DNA of 64,000 nt from Rhizobiales bacterium YIM 77505 (GCA_000745135.1 JQNH01000001.1:2232001-2296000); one strand, 5' to 3'; shown: positions 1-9,590, counted from the first letter of the stretch. Translations and numbers: made by a program. The notes: generated by a model not told the origin, from the sequence alone.

Positions 1-529
1 CCGTCACCCGATGGCCGAGGCCGATGTTGCGGCCAAGGGCGCCCGAGACAATCCCGTTCGGATAAGCCTTGATGTGGAAGACGAGCTCGCCCTCCTCGAG
101 CCGCCCGTCGAGATAGGCGGTCGGGCTGTAATCGCGGGCGGGATAGCCGGCGAAAGCGACCTTCACATACTGCCCTGGCCTGTAGGTGAAGCGGGAGTTG
201 AGCCTGACGACGACCTCGAGGATGTCGGGCGACAAGGGATGGATGGCAGCCACCGCCCCGTGACGCTTCGACGGGATCGGCACCTCCTCGAAGACGATCT
301 CGGCATCACCGGCGATCCGCGCCTGGCAGGCGAGCACGGTGTCGCCTTCCGCCGTGCCTTGATCATCGATGGCGCCGGCGACGACGCGCACCCGACAGGT
401 GTCGCACTGCCCCGCGCAGCAATCGTGGGGGATCAGCACCCGCGCGGCAAAGCCGGCGTCGACCAGGGTGTCGCCCGGGTTCACCCGGTACTCCGCGCCA
501 TTCACCCTCAGGATGCACTTGCCAGCCAT
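1..529 (-). CDS. 2Fe-2S ferredoxin / FAD-dependent oxidoreductase (C-terminus outside window)
   Basis: The N-terminal 90 residues form a plant-type ferredoxin domain with cluster ligands C37, C42, C45 (C-x4-C-x2-C) and C68. A ferredoxin-reductase FAD domain follows, with the flavin-binding RDYSPT motif near residue 130. The frame is open at base 1, so the NAD(P)-binding part lies outside the window. The ATG at 529 gives a domain that starts exactly at the ferredoxin fold; its ribosome site is weak. It probably passes electrons from NAD(P)H to a partner. The adjacent, co-directional cytochrome b fusion (60 bp upstream) is the obvious candidate. The substrate is unknown. Confidence 0.85.
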   Translation of the reverse strand, partial: MAGKCILRVNGAEYRVNPGDTLVDAGFAARVLIPHDCCAGQCDTCRVRVVAGAIDDQGTAEGDTVLACQARIAGDAEIVFEEVPIPSKRHGAVAAIHPLSPDILEVVVRLNSRFTYRPGQYVKVAFAGYPARDYSPTAYLDGRLEEGELVFHIKAYPNGIVSGALGRNIGLGHRVT

Positions 530-588
530 GGTCGTTCGTCTCTCGGGGGAGGAATAGAGGTCGGGTGGGCGCGCTCTTGCGCGCCGGC

Positions 589-2355
589 TCATTCGAAGCG
601 CAGCTTCACCGGCCGCGCATGGCGCGTATGGCGCGTCTGGTTGTGGTCGAAGACAGCCACCCACATGTAGAGCTCGACGCCAGGCGCGAAGTCGATGTCG
701 TAGGAGCTGCCGGTCTTGAGGCTACGGGTCATTTCGAGCGTCCAGTAGCCGTTCTCCCAGCGGGCGTTGCCGCGCACCTCGGCCCGGTCGCCGGTGTATT
801 CGCCCATGATGAGCACGCCGGGAATGACCGTGCCGACCGGAATGGTGGCGTCGACCTCGGCCGAATACGGGACGGTCTCATGCTCGAACATCCACCATTG
901 CGAGCTCTCGTCATTGCTCGCGTTCACGTCGAGGGTGATGGTCCCGAGCTTGGCCTGAGTGGCCTGCCAATCCTTCGGCAGGCGGCGCAGCTTGATGGGG
1001 CCGCGGAAGCCGCCGGGCGGCTCCGGCAGGTAGTTGTAGACATAGAACGCCTTGCCAGGGTCGCTGTCGTAACCCGCGCTGTAGCGGCCGGTCCCGGCGC
1101 GCTGATCGGCATTGGAGGGCTTCGGCGGGCCGATATGCATGTCGTCCACATAGCCGAGCAGCCCGCCGCGGCTCGCCTTCCACTGCCACATGTCGGCGAG
1201 CGCGCCATCCGCCGTGTAGTGCAGGCCGCGGCTGTTCAGGGCGCCGGGCGCCCCCGCGAGCGGCTTCGGGCCCATATGGGTGGTGCCACCGCTGCCGAAG
1301 CCATCGAAGCGCGAGAACAGGATCGCAAACTTGTCCTCGTAATAGGCGGTCTCGTCGGCGATGTCGGCGGCGTTGTGCAGGAGATGCCAGCCATCCTCGC
1401 GCTTGATCATCGGCAGCCGCATCAGGGAGCGGTTCGGGTCCTCCCAGCGGAAGGCGAAGTAGACGTTCCGGTCGTCCTTGATGGCCCGCACCTCGACCGT
1501 CGACTCGCCCGTGCCGCCCAGGTTGGAGCCCTGCTGGGTGCGGACGAAGACGCGCGGGGCGACGCGCCATTCGGTTTCATCCAGGCGGCCGTCGAGGGTC
1601 GGTGCCTTGGTGACGGTGCGGACGGTGAGGCTGTCGCGGGTGCCGAGGTCGAGGGCCGCGAGCGCGCCGGCCACGATGAGGCCGACGAGCGATCCAATGA
1701 GGAGCGGCAGCGGCCGGGTGGCGATGCTCGGGACCAGGGCCGCGGGCCTGAAGACGCGCAGCAATTGCTGCCAGCCCCCATAGCCGTAATGACCAACCAC
1801 ATGGACCACGATATAGCCGAGCGTAACCAGCGCCGTGACCGAATGCACCGTCACGACCCAGCCGCCATGGCCAAGGTAAAGGGCGACGCCGGTGGCGGTG
1901 AGGATCAGAAGAGCGCCGTAGAGCGCCCAGTGCAGGAGCACGTTGACCGCGCCCCATTTGACCTTGCGGGCGGCAGGCAGGGTCAGCGCCCGCACCTTGC
2001 CGAGCGCCACGCGGCGTTTGAGGCCGCTGCGATGCATGTAGACGATATAGGCGGAGGAAGCGAAGAACAGCGCGAGCCCCGCGAAGAAATGCCAGCTCCA
2101 GATCTCGCCCTCGGGCAGGATGGCCGAGAGGGAGCGGATGACGACCGAGCCTTCGGCGTCAGCGGTGAGACGCAATCCCGTGAACAGGGTGATCAGGCAG
2201 GCGATGGCCGCCGTCCAGTGCAGAACCAGCGTCCCGACATCGGTGCGGGGCACCTTTCCCGCGCTACCGGAGCCTGCTGATGGGGAAGTCTGCTCGAAAA
2301 AAGGTGCAGACGCGTGCGAAAACTGCCGGAAACCGGCCCTAGAAAGATCGTTCAA
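589..2355 (-). CDS. Cytochrome b561-like membrane domain fused to ethylbenzene-dehydrogenase-like heme domain
   Basis: 588 residues. Residues 40-190 form a four-helix cytochrome b unit with histidines in or next to the helices (H46, H89, H142, H171, H185, H189), suited to two b hemes. A fifth helix lies at about 216-236. Residues 245-588 resemble the periplasmic heme-b domain of the ethylbenzene dehydrogenase gamma subunit (PF09459 type). The likely role is electron transfer between the quinone pool or the neighbouring ferredoxin-reductase and a periplasmic redox partner. The start is a TTG preceded by a G-rich stretch; a GTG at codon 35 is an alternative. No molybdenum catalytic subunit is nearby, so the electron donor or acceptor is unknown. 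Confidence 0.8.
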   Translation of the reverse strand: MNDLSRAGFRQFSHASAPFFEQTSPSAGSGSAGKVPRTDVGTLVLHWTAAIACLITLFTGLRLTADAEGSVVIRSLSAILPEGEIWSWHFFAGLALFFASSAYIVYMHRSGLKRRVALGKVRALTLPAARKVKWGAVNVLLHWALYGALLILTATGVALYLGHGGWVVTVHSVTALVTLGYIVVHVVGHYGYGGWQQLLRVFRPAALVPSIATRPLPLLIGSLVGLIVAGALAALDLGTRDSLTVRTVTKAPTLDGRLDETEWRVAPRVFVRTQQGSNLGGTGESTVEVRAIKDDRNVYFAFRWEDPNRSLMRLPMIKREDGWHLLHNAADIADETAYYEDKFAILFSRFDGFGSGGTTHMGPKPLAGAPGALNSRGLHYTADGALADMWQWKASRGGLLGYVDDMHIGPPKPSNADQRAGTGRYSAGYDSDPGKAFYVYNYLPEPPGGFRGPIKLRRLPKDWQATQAKLGTITLDVNASNDESSQWWMFEHETVPYSAEVDATIPVGTVIPGVLIMGEYTGDRAEVRGNARWENGYWTLEMTRSLKTGSSYDIDFAPGVELYMWVAVFDHNQTRHTRHARPVKLRFE

Positions 2356-2579
2356 GAAAAGCCCCCGCCGCTCGATGCACGATGTGCAGCGGGACTCCTT
2401 GGCGACTACACCGCCTTAGCCTCCCGCAACGACAAGGTTACGGAAGGGTTTCCAATTTCAAAGCGAATTGCCGGAACGTGGTTAACCGGCGGCGAAACAC
2501 AGGCGAGCACGCCTATGGCCATGCCCCGGCCGGCCCGCCGTCCCAGGGGCGCATCGGATGAGGTCCGGCCCCCTCCGGG
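2356..2579. other. Intergenic region, no gene seen
   Basis: The 224 bp between the cytochrome b start and the L,D-transpeptidase stop carries no convincing coding frame, hairpin terminator or operator. The part at 2430-2500 is relatively AT-rich and may hold the cytochrome b promoter. Confidence 0.4.
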
Positions 2580-3224
2580 TCAGACGCGCCAGCGACCGTT
2601 GCGGCGCACCAGGACGGTGGTGCCGATGGGGACGCGGTTGTAGAGATCGAGGATGTCTTCGTTGAGCATGCGGATGCAGCCGCTCGACACCTGCTCGCCG
2701 ATGCTCCAGGGCTCGTTGGTGCCGTGGATGCGGAAGAGGATGTCGCGGTTGCCCTGGTAAAGGTAGAGCGCCCGGGCCCCAAGCGGATTGTCGAGCCCGC
2801 CCTTGCGGTAGCGCGGCAGGTCGGGCTTGAGGCTGACCATGGTGGTGGTCGGGCGCCAGTCGGGCCACACGGCCTTGCGGCCGACATAGGCCGTGCCTCT
2901 CCAGGAGAAGCCCTGGCGCCCAACCCCGACCCCGTAGCGGATCGCTTGGCCTCCCTCCTGAACGAGGTAGAGGAAGCGCTCATCGATATCGACCACGATG
3001 GTGCCCGGCTTCTGTCCGCCCGTGTAGGGAACGGTCTGGCGGGCATATTCCGGCTTCATCCTGCTGCGGTCGACGAGCGGGATGGGGAAGGGCTCGTCGG
3101 GCAGATAGCCGATGTACCACCCCGCCAAATCGTCGTCGGCGGGCAGGTCCGCCCTGGGCACGGTGTTGCAGGCTGCCAGGGGCGCCGCAGCGGCGCCGAG
3201 CAGGAAGACGCGACGTGAGATCAT
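2580..3224 (-). CDS. L,D-transpeptidase, YkuD family lipoprotein
   Basis: 214 residues. The N-terminus has a twin arginine and hydrophobic stretch ending in a lipobox (L16-A-A-C19), so the mature protein is probably a lipid-anchored periplasmic protein. The YkuD domain covers about 70-213, with the catalytic motif H167-G-T-N and S-S-G-C183-I-R-M. These enzymes make 3-3 peptidoglycan cross-links or attach proteins to peptidoglycan through the cysteine. The gene is monocistronic by spacing. The family call is firm; whether it cross-links peptidoglycan or anchors outer-membrane proteins cannot be decided from sequence. Confidence 0.9.
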   Translation of the reverse strand: MISRRVFLLGAAAAPLAACNTVPRADLPADDDLAGWYIGYLPDEPFPIPLVDRSRMKPEYARQTVPYTGGQKPGTIVVDIDERFLYLVQEGGQAIRYGVGVGRQGFSWRGTAYVGRKAVWPDWRPTTTMVSLKPDLPRYRKGGLDNPLGARALYLYQGNRDILFRIHGTNEPWSIGEQVSSGCIRMLNEDILDLYNRVPIGTTVLVRRNGRWRV

Positions 3225-3463
3225 TCCACCAATGTCGAATCGAGCACTTGTTTCCTGCTGCCTATCAGGTCCCCTCCCTTGGCCTAGTGCAGGCGGAACA
3301 CACCGAGGGCGGAAGTGGGCGCGGCATCGGCCGCGAGGCGCCAGATCGCGACCTGCCAGCGAGGCGCGAGCTGCTTCACCCTCCCCTCCATCGAACCTGG
3401 ATCACGGATAGTCGCCCTCGCGGCTTCCGGGACGCGGCGGGCGTAGCGCTCTTTGACGAGGCC
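3225..3463. other. Intergenic region, no gene seen
   Basis: 239 bp upstream of the L,D-transpeptidase and downstream of the MBL hydrolase. It presumably contains the transpeptidase promoter. I see no terminator hairpin with a T-run and no repeat. Confidence 0.4.
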
Positions 3464-4096
3464 TTAGACGAGGAACGGATTGGAGCGGCGTTCCTCGCCG
3501 ATGGTGCTCATCGGTCCATGGCCGCAGATGAAGGCGACATCGTCGCCGAGGGGCAGGAGCTTCTCCTTGATGGAGCGGATCAGGGTGGCATGGTCGCCCC
3601 GGGGCAGGTCGGTCCGGCCGATCGAGCCACGGAACAGCACATCGCCGACCAGGGCGAAGGGTTCATCCCGATGCTTTAGAACGATGCTGCCGGGCGAATG
3701 GCCCGGGCAGTGGAGGACGTCGAAGACGAGCTCCCCCAGGGTGACCTCGTCGCCCTCTTCAAGCCAGCGGTCGGGCATGATCGACCGCGCCGGGATGCCG
3801 TAGGCAGCGCCGGTGGCGGCCAGGTGATCGAGCAGAAACGCGTCTTCCCGGTGGGGCCCCTCGACGGGAACGCCGAGCCGCTCCTTCAGCTCCGCGGCGC
3901 CGCCGGCGTGATCGATGTGCCCATGCGTGAGCAGGATCTTGACCGGGCGAGCGCCGCTGCGTTCGACCGCGTCGAGAATGCGCGGCAGGTCGCCGCCGGG
4001 ATCGATGATGGCGGCCTGCATGGTGCGCTCGCACCACAGGAGCGTGCAGTTCTGCTGGAAGGGCGTAACGGGAACGATGGCGGCGCGGAAGGGCAT
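3464..4096 (-). CDS. MBL-fold metallo-hydrolase (glyoxalase II-like, YcbL type)
   Basis: 210 residues, the usual length of the short glyoxalase II-like subgroup. The metal motif is T-H58-G-H60-I-D62-H63, followed by CPGHSPG, a GDVLFRGSIGRTD segment and a final CGHGP histidine, so the binuclear zinc site is complete. It likely hydrolyses a thioester or a similar small ester in the cytoplasm. The C-terminal substrate-binding domain of true GloB is absent. It stands alone between two minus-strand genes with gaps of 60 bp or more. Confidence 0.88.
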   Translation of the reverse strand: MPFRAAIVPVTPFQQNCTLLWCERTMQAAIIDPGGDLPRILDAVERSGARPVKILLTHGHIDHAGGAAELKERLGVPVEGPHREDAFLLDHLAATGAAYGIPARSIMPDRWLEEGDEVTLGELVFDVLHCPGHSPGSIVLKHRDEPFALVGDVLFRGSIGRTDLPRGDHATLIRSIKEKLLPLGDDVAFICGHGPMSTIGEERRSNPFLV

Positions 4097-4156
4097 GGGG
4101 CCACTAAACCCGTCTCGGCCCTGGATGCAATGGGCAGGGCACCGCCCGGCCCGTCG

Positions 4157-4963
4157 TCATGAGGACCAGTTCTCCTTGAAGTCGCCGTAGAGCGTCAGCC
4201 CGCCGCAGGCGAAGAGGGTCTGGCCGGTGATGTAGGCCGCCTCGTCCGAGGCGAGAAAGGCGAAGACGGGCGCGATCATCTCTGGGCTGGCCGCGAAGCC
4301 CATCGGAATGTGCGCCTCGACCGCCCCGCGCTTCTCAGGGACGTCCTTCCAGGCGGCGTTGATGTCGGTGACGACGGCCCCGGGACCGACGGCGTTCACG
4401 CGGATGCCGCGGTCCGCGAACTCGAGGGCGAGCGTCTTCGTCAGGTGTCCGAGCCCCGCCTTGCTCATGGCATAGGCAAGGTAATCCGGCTTCGGGATGA
4501 CTTCGTGCACGCTCGAGGTGTTCACGATCACGCCGCCCCCCGGGCGCGACAGGAAATGTGCGATCGCCGCGCGAGCGCACAAGGCGGCGCCCGTGAGGTT
4601 GACGGCAAGGATCTTCTGCACCTGGGCAAGATCGAACGAATCGCCCGGCGTCGGCGCCTGGATGCCGGCGTTGTTGACGAGGATGTCGAGCCGGCCGAAG
4701 CGCTCGATCACCTCCGCTATCATGCGCCGGACTTCCTCCTCCGAGGACACGTCGGCTTCCACGGCGAAGTGGCCCCGCAGGGCTGAACCCGAGGCACGGT
4801 CCCCAACCTCGAGGCGCCTCACAACCTCTTGCGCCGCCTCAGCTTGGCCGTAATAATTGACGGCGACGATTGCTCCCTCCGCGGCGAAGCGCTCGGCGAC
4901 GGCGCGGCCGATGCCCCGGGAGGCGCCGGTGACGAGCGCGTAGCGGCCTTCGAGCCTTCTCAT
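4157..4963 (-). CDS. SDR family oxidoreductase
   Basis: 268 residues with the classical short-chain dehydrogenase layout: TGASRGIG nucleotide loop at 12-19, NNAG at 97-100, catalytic S151, Y164 and K168, and the PGAVVTDI segment after the active site. It resembles the glucose 1-dehydrogenase/FabG-like group and should use NAD(P)H on a small alcohol or ketone. I chose the ATG at 4963 because an AGGGGG ribosome site lies 7 nt upstream; the ATG at 4969 is only 1-2 nt from it. The frame extends upstream but without homology. The substrate is unknown. Confidence 0.87.
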   Translation of the reverse strand: MRRLEGRYALVTGASRGIGRAVAERFAAEGAIVAVNYYGQAEAAQEVVRRLEVGDRASGSALRGHFAVEADVSSEEEVRRMIAEVIERFGRLDILVNNAGIQAPTPGDSFDLAQVQKILAVNLTGAALCARAAIAHFLSRPGGGVIVNTSSVHEVIPKPDYLAYAMSKAGLGHLTKTLALEFADRGIRVNAVGPGAVVTDINAAWKDVPEKRGAVEAHIPMGFAASPEMIAPVFAFLASDEAAYITGQTLFACGGLTLYGDFKENWSS

Positions 4964-5109
4964 CGACATGCCCCCTGCCCTGCCTTGGCTGGTTCGACAC
5001 ATCTCAAGTGGCGCGCCAAAGCCGCTGCTGCAAGCTTGGGCGTTGGCGCGCGAAACCATTAACGCAGCGCTTGCGTTGAGGTGAAAACAAGATCTCAAGA
5101 GGTATTCCC

Positions 5110-6645
5110 GTGGCCTCCCGCATCCCTCCCCAGGACCTGCCGCCGAGTTCGTCCGAGGCGTGGACAGGAAAGGGAGCGGGCCGGCTGGTGGTGGTCTCGA
5201 ACCGCGTTCCGGCGCCGTCGATGGCGGGCACGCCGAGCGCAGGGGGTCTTGCGGTGGCCCTTGACGCCGCCCTCAAGCGCCGCGGCGGCCTGTGGTTCGG
5301 ATGGTCGGGTCGGATCAGCAAGGCGGCCGAGTCGCCGCCGCCCGAGACGCATGATTTCGGCAATATCAGCTACGCCCTGACCGACCTCTCCCAGCGCGAC
5401 ATCGACGAGTATTACAGCGGCTTCGCCAACCGGGCCCTGTGGCCGGTGTGCCATTACCGGTTGGATCTGACCGGCTTCAACCGCCGCGACACTGCGGGAT
5501 TTTTCCGGGTGAACCGATTCTTCGCGCGCCGCCTTGCCGAGCTTCTGCGGCCTGACGATCTTGTCTGGGTCCACGATTACCACCTCATCCCCCTCGCCCT
5601 CTCGCTGCGCGAGATGGGCTTCACGAACCGGATCGGGTTCTTCCTGCACATCCCGTGGCCGCCGGCGGATCTGGCGGCCGTGCTCCCTGCCTATGAGCTC
5701 CTCCTGCGCGGCTTCGCGGCCTATGACGTGGTCGGCTTCCAGACGCCGCTCGACGTAGAGAACTTCTCCACCGGCCTCAGTCGCGGCGGCTATGGGCGGG
5801 CGCTGGGATCCGGCTGGCACGAGGCTTTCGGCCGGCGCTTCCTGGTCGGCGCCTTCCCGATCGGCATCGACGCGCCCGCCTTCCAGGCGGCGGCGGAAGC
5901 ATCGGAAGGCAACGCCCTGGTCCGGCGCATGCGCCAGAGCCTCGAGGGAAAGCGTCTCATCATCGGCGTCGACCGCCTCGATTACTCGAAAGGCATCGGC
6001 CAGCGGATCGAAGCCTTCTCGTGCTTCCTGGAAAACAACCCTGACGCCCAGGGGAAGGTGACCTACCTCCAGATCACCCCCCGGTCCCGCTCCGATGTCC
6101 CCGAATATGCGCGGATGGAGCGCGAGGTCGCCGAGCAGATCGGCTCCACCAACGGCAAATACGCCGACCTCGACTGGACGCCGATCCGCTACACCAACAA
6201 GGCGATCGGCCACACCGCCCTCGCCGGCCTCTACCGGCTGGCGCGCGTGGGTCTCGTCACACCCCTGCGGGACGGCATGAACCTCGTCGCCAAGGAGTTC
6301 GTGGCGGCCCAGCGGCCGGATGACCCGGGCGTGCTGGTCCTGTCGCGCTTTGCCGGCGCGGCGCAGGAACTCGACGCGGCGCTTCTCGTCAACCCCCACG
6401 ATACCGAAGCCACTGCCGCCGCGATCGCGCGCGCTCTCGCCATGCCGCTCGAGGAGCGGCAGGAACGCTGGCAGGCGATGATGCAGCGGGTCACGACGCA
6501 GACCGTGCAGCGCTGGTGCGAAAGCTTCCTTGCGGCCCTGAGCGACGAGCACCCGGAGCCCATCTCCGAGGTGGAGCTCACCGAGGACGAGATGCCCTCG
6601 CCGAGGCCCGCGCGCACCGGCGGCGTTCCGGCCTATCTCCGCTGA
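5110..6645 (+). CDS. otsA: Alpha,alpha-trehalose-phosphate synthase (UDP-forming)
   Basis: 511 residues, GT20 family. Family signatures include VVSNRVP at the N-terminus, a GGL loop, HDYHLIPL, the R-x-D-Y-x-K-G-I loop (VDRLDYSKGIG) and the LVTPLRDGMNLVAKEF nucleotide-sugar site. It joins UDP-glucose and glucose 6-phosphate into trehalose 6-phosphate, used against osmotic and desiccation stress. The start is a GTG with AAGAGGT about 7 nt upstream. otsB, the phosphatase partner, is not adjacent. Confidence 0.95.
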   Translation: MASRIPPQDLPPSSSEAWTGKGAGRLVVVSNRVPAPSMAGTPSAGGLAVALDAALKRRGGLWFGWSGRISKAAESPPPETHDFGNISYALTDLSQRDIDEYYSGFANRALWPVCHYRLDLTGFNRRDTAGFFRVNRFFARRLAELLRPDDLVWVHDYHLIPLALSLREMGFTNRIGFFLHIPWPPADLAAVLPAYELLLRGFAAYDVVGFQTPLDVENFSTGLSRGGYGRALGSGWHEAFGRRFLVGAFPIGIDAPAFQAAAEASEGNALVRRMRQSLEGKRLIIGVDRLDYSKGIGQRIEAFSCFLENNPDAQGKVTYLQITPRSRSDVPEYARMEREVAEQIGSTNGKYADLDWTPIRYTNKAIGHTALAGLYRLARVGLVTPLRDGMNLVAKEFVAAQRPDDPGVLVLSRFAGAAQELDAALLVNPHDTEATAAAIARALAMPLEERQERWQAMMQRVTTQTVQRWCESFLAALSDEHPEPISEVELTEDEMPSPRPARTGGVPAYLR

Positions 6646-6801
6646 GGGTACGGCCAGCCTCCGTCAGCGAGGCAACACCTAGCTTGACCGCGGAGGCCCT
6701 GGCATGCTCGGGCGCGTCCGAGCTTTCCTGCGCAAGAGGGCCTCCCTTTCCTGACGGCGCCCGGAAAGCGCCGCTGTCCTTCCTGCCAGGGTTAGCTCTT
6801 C

Positions 6802-7686
6802 ATGATCGCGGTCGTCCTGTCCGTCGTGCTGCCCGTGCTGATCACGGTGGGCGTCGGATTCCTGTGGACCCGGCTCGGCCGGCGCCTCGAGTCGAAGGAG
6901 TTGACAGCGCTCATCGGAGACTTGGCGACGCCGTGCCTCATCATCAGCACCTTCCAGTCCACATCCCTCTCCCTGGACGCCTTCGCGGCCATGGCGGGCG
7001 CAACCGCCACCGCGATCATTCTCTTCGCGAGCCTGGGAGCGATCGCCCTCAGACTTCTCGGCCTGCGCATCCGGACCTTCCTGCCCTCCCTGGCTTTCCC
7101 GAATGCCGGCAATCTCGGCCTGCCGCTGTCCCTTTATGCGTTCGGACAGGAGGGGCTTGGCTACGCGATTGTCTTCTTCTCCATGTCCTCGGTCTGCAAC
7201 TTCACGCTCGGCCAGGCAATCGCGGCGGGGCGGGCGAACTGGCGAGGCCTCCTGCGCGTCCCGATCCTCTATGCGGTCGTCATCGGCGTCGCCCTGTCGG
7301 TCGCGGAGGTGCGGTTGCCGGGGTGGCTCGGGACGACCATCGCCCTCATCGGCAGTCTCACCGTGCCCTTGATGCTGCTGATGCTCGGCTCATCGCTCGG
7401 TCAGCTCAGAGTGTCGTCCTTCGGGCGGGCAGCCGCCGTCGCCGCCTTGCGGATCGGCCTTGGCCTTTCGGTCGGTGTCGCGGTGGCCGCGGCGTTCCGG
7501 CTGCAAGGGATCCTTGCGGCGGTGCTGGTCCTGCAGTCGGCAAACCCCGTGGCCGTCTACAATTATCTTTTCGCGCAGCGCTGGAACAATCAGCCCGAGG
7601 AAGTCGCGGGCGTGGTGGTGCTCTCGACCCTTCTGTCGATCCTGACCATCCCTCTCCTCCTCAGCTGGCTCATGCGCATGGTTTGA
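6802..7686 (+). CDS. AEC family transporter (auxin efflux carrier-like)
   Basis: 294 residues, almost wholly hydrophobic, with about ten membrane helices and the family's FPNAGNLGLPLSLYAFG segment in the first half and VLQSANPVAVYNYLFAQRW in the second half. Members export or exchange small organic anions, for example malonate or auxin-like acids; the substrate here cannot be read from sequence. It lies 156 bp downstream of otsA on the same strand and is probably transcribed separately. Confidence 0.88.
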   Translation: MIAVVLSVVLPVLITVGVGFLWTRLGRRLESKELTALIGDLATPCLIISTFQSTSLSLDAFAAMAGATATAIILFASLGAIALRLLGLRIRTFLPSLAFPNAGNLGLPLSLYAFGQEGLGYAIVFFSMSSVCNFTLGQAIAAGRANWRGLLRVPILYAVVIGVALSVAEVRLPGWLGTTIALIGSLTVPLMLLMLGSSLGQLRVSSFGRAAAVAALRIGLGLSVGVAVAAAFRLQGILAAVLVLQSANPVAVYNYLFAQRWNNQPEEVAGVVVLSTLLSILTIPLLLSWLMRMV

Positions 7687-7767
7687 AGGCGCAGACACGC
7701 TTGCCCCTTCCCGGCGAAGGACAGCGGCCTTCTCACCGCCGTCGAAGCTCCGGGCGGCGGGGCTCCA

Positions 7768-8778
7768 TCACGCCAGGAGGAGGGTGGCCAGTTTGTAGAA
7801 GATGGCGGAGATCAGGGCGGAAGCGGGAATGGTGATGATCCACGCCACCAGGATGCCGCGCGCTACGCCCCAGCGCACGGCCGAGACCCGGCGGGCGGCG
7901 CCGACCCCGATGATCGCCCCGGTGATGGTGTGCGTGGTCGAGACCGGTACGCCGAGATTGGTGGCCATGAAGAGGGTGATGGCGCCCCCGGTCTCCGCGC
8001 AGAAGCCCTGCATGGGTGTGAGCCGGGTGATCTTCGAGCCCATGGTCTTCACGATCCGCCAGCCGCCGAACAGCGTCCCAAGCCCCATGGCGGCCTGGGC
8101 GCTCAAGACCACCCAGAACGGCACGTGAAATTCGCCGCCGAGATAGCCTTGCGAGAAGAGCAGGACGGCGATGATACCCATGGTCTTCTGAGCGTCGTTG
8201 GCGCCGTGACCCATCGAGTAGAGCGCGGCCGAGACGAACTGGAAGAGCCGGAAGTAGCGGTCCACGAGGTAAGGCGAGACCCGCATCACCGACCAGCTCA
8301 CGATCACCACCAGGATGATGGCGATGACGAAGCCCGTGGCCGGCGAGAGCACGATGCCCGACGCGGTCTTCAAAATGCCGCTCCAGACGATCGACGCGCT
8401 GCCGGCCTTGGTGAGCCCGGCTCCCACGAGGCCCCCGACGAGCGCATGGGAGCTACTGGAGGGAATGCCGCCGAGCCAGGTGATGACGTTCCAGATGATG
8501 GCGCCCATCAGGGCGCCGAAAATCACGAAAGGGTCGATGACATTGGCCTCGACGATCCCCTTGCCGATGGTCTGGGCGACGTGCAGTCCGAAGAAAAGGA
8601 AGGCGATGAAGTTGAAGAAGGCCGCCCAGACCACCGCATAGCTCGGACTTAAGACCCGCGTCGAAACGATAGTGGCGATAGAGTTGGCGGCATCATGCAG
8701 CCCGTTCAGAAAGTCGAACAGGAGCGCAATGCCGATCAGGCCGACGAGAAGCGGCAGGCTGATGATGACGGCGTCCAC
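7768..8778 (-). CDS. pit: Inorganic phosphate transporter, PiT family
   Basis: 336 residues. It has the duplicated PiT signature: FLNGLHDAANSIATIV near the N-terminus and GHGANDAQKTMGII in the second half, within about ten helices, and ends in PVSTTHTITGAIIGVG. It is a low-affinity phosphate (metal-phosphate):H+ symporter. A GTG at 8778 is the likely start, 10 bp after the stop of the upstream DUF47 gene; the frame further upstream only overlaps that gene. The pair forms a small operon typical of bacteria. Confidence 0.92.
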   Translation of the reverse strand: MDAVIISLPLLVGLIGIALLFDFLNGLHDAANSIATIVSTRVLSPSYAVVWAAFFNFIAFLFFGLHVAQTIGKGIVEANVIDPFVIFGALMGAIIWNVITWLGGIPSSSSHALVGGLVGAGLTKAGSASIVWSGILKTASGIVLSPATGFVIAIILVVIVSWSVMRVSPYLVDRYFRLFQFVSAALYSMGHGANDAQKTMGIIAVLLFSQGYLGGEFHVPFWVVLSAQAAMGLGTLFGGWRIVKTMGSKITRLTPMQGFCAETGGAITLFMATNLGVPVSTTHTITGAIIGVGAARRVSAVRWGVARGILVAWIITIPASALISAIFYKLATLLLA

Positions 8779-8788
8779 GGCGAACGGC

Positions 8789-9430
8789 TCAGACGTGCTC
8801 GATGACGACGCTGTGGATCTCGTTCGCCACATCGTCGAGGCTGTCGGTCACCTTTTCGAGGTGGTCGAGGATCTCGACCGCGACCCAGAAGTCCATGGGC
8901 TGCGTGCGGGCGCGCTCCTCGAACAGCCGCTTTCGAGCGGCATCATAGAGGTCGTCCGCCTCGCTCTCGACCCGGACGATCTGCTCGGTCAGATTATTGA
9001 GCTCGCCGACGTTCCGGTTGATCTGGTTCAGGAGGGGAATGGCCTTCTGCATCAGGAGCGAGGCTCTGACGGCGCAGTCGGCCATCTGCCGCATCTCGGG
9101 CTCGAACTGGGTGACGTTGAAGAGCAGGATGGTCTTCGCCGTCTTCTGCATCTGGTCGATGGCGTCGTCCATCGAGCTGATGAGGCCGGTGATGTCGCCG
9201 CGGTCGAAGGGCGTGATGAAGGATCGCCGGACAGCGAGCAGGACCTCGCGGGTGACGCGGTCCCCCTCGTGTTCACAATCCATCACCGTCTTGAGGTGCT
9301 TAGCCAGCCCCGGTCCCCCTTCCAGGGCGGAACGCAAGGCTTGGGCGGCTGCGACAACGGCCGCTGCATGTTCCTGAAAGAGCGCGAAGAAGCGCTCCTC
9401 CTTGGGCATGATCGCCTTCAACCAGCGCAT
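8789..9430 (-). CDS. DUF47 (PhoU-like) family protein, Pit accessory
   Basis: 213 residues, all-helical, with PhoU-like E-x3-D-x3 repeats (CEHEGDRVTREV, ESEADDLYD). The ATG at 9430 follows AGGAG by 6 nt. DUF47 proteins are encoded with Pit transporters and are thought to modulate phosphate uptake. Here the downstream pit gene starts 10 bp after the stop. Function is inferred from family and context. Confidence 0.9.
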   Translation of the reverse strand: MRWLKAIMPKEERFFALFQEHAAAVVAAAQALRSALEGGPGLAKHLKTVMDCEHEGDRVTREVLLAVRRSFITPFDRGDITGLISSMDDAIDQMQKTAKTILLFNVTQFEPEMRQMADCAVRASLLMQKAIPLLNQINRNVGELNNLTEQIVRVESEADDLYDAARKRLFEERARTQPMDFWVAVEILDHLEKVTDSLDDVANEIHSVVIEHV

Positions 9431-9590
9431 TCCAACTCCTCGACTACAGATGACCCGCTCTGATGCCGGCCAGCGATGGCAGCGCCGGCCGCCCGTTGCG
9501 AAGATAACGCCGGAGCAGGTGATCAGGTGCAGAGAGCGTCCGGTCCGTAACCGACTTGCCGGAGAAGGCAAGCGTCCGGCGCCTCTGCCC

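Noticed and set aside
565-2280. A 571-codon plus-strand frame opposite the cytochrome b fusion
   Set aside because: Shadow of the real gene; composition typical of antisense GC-rich DNA.
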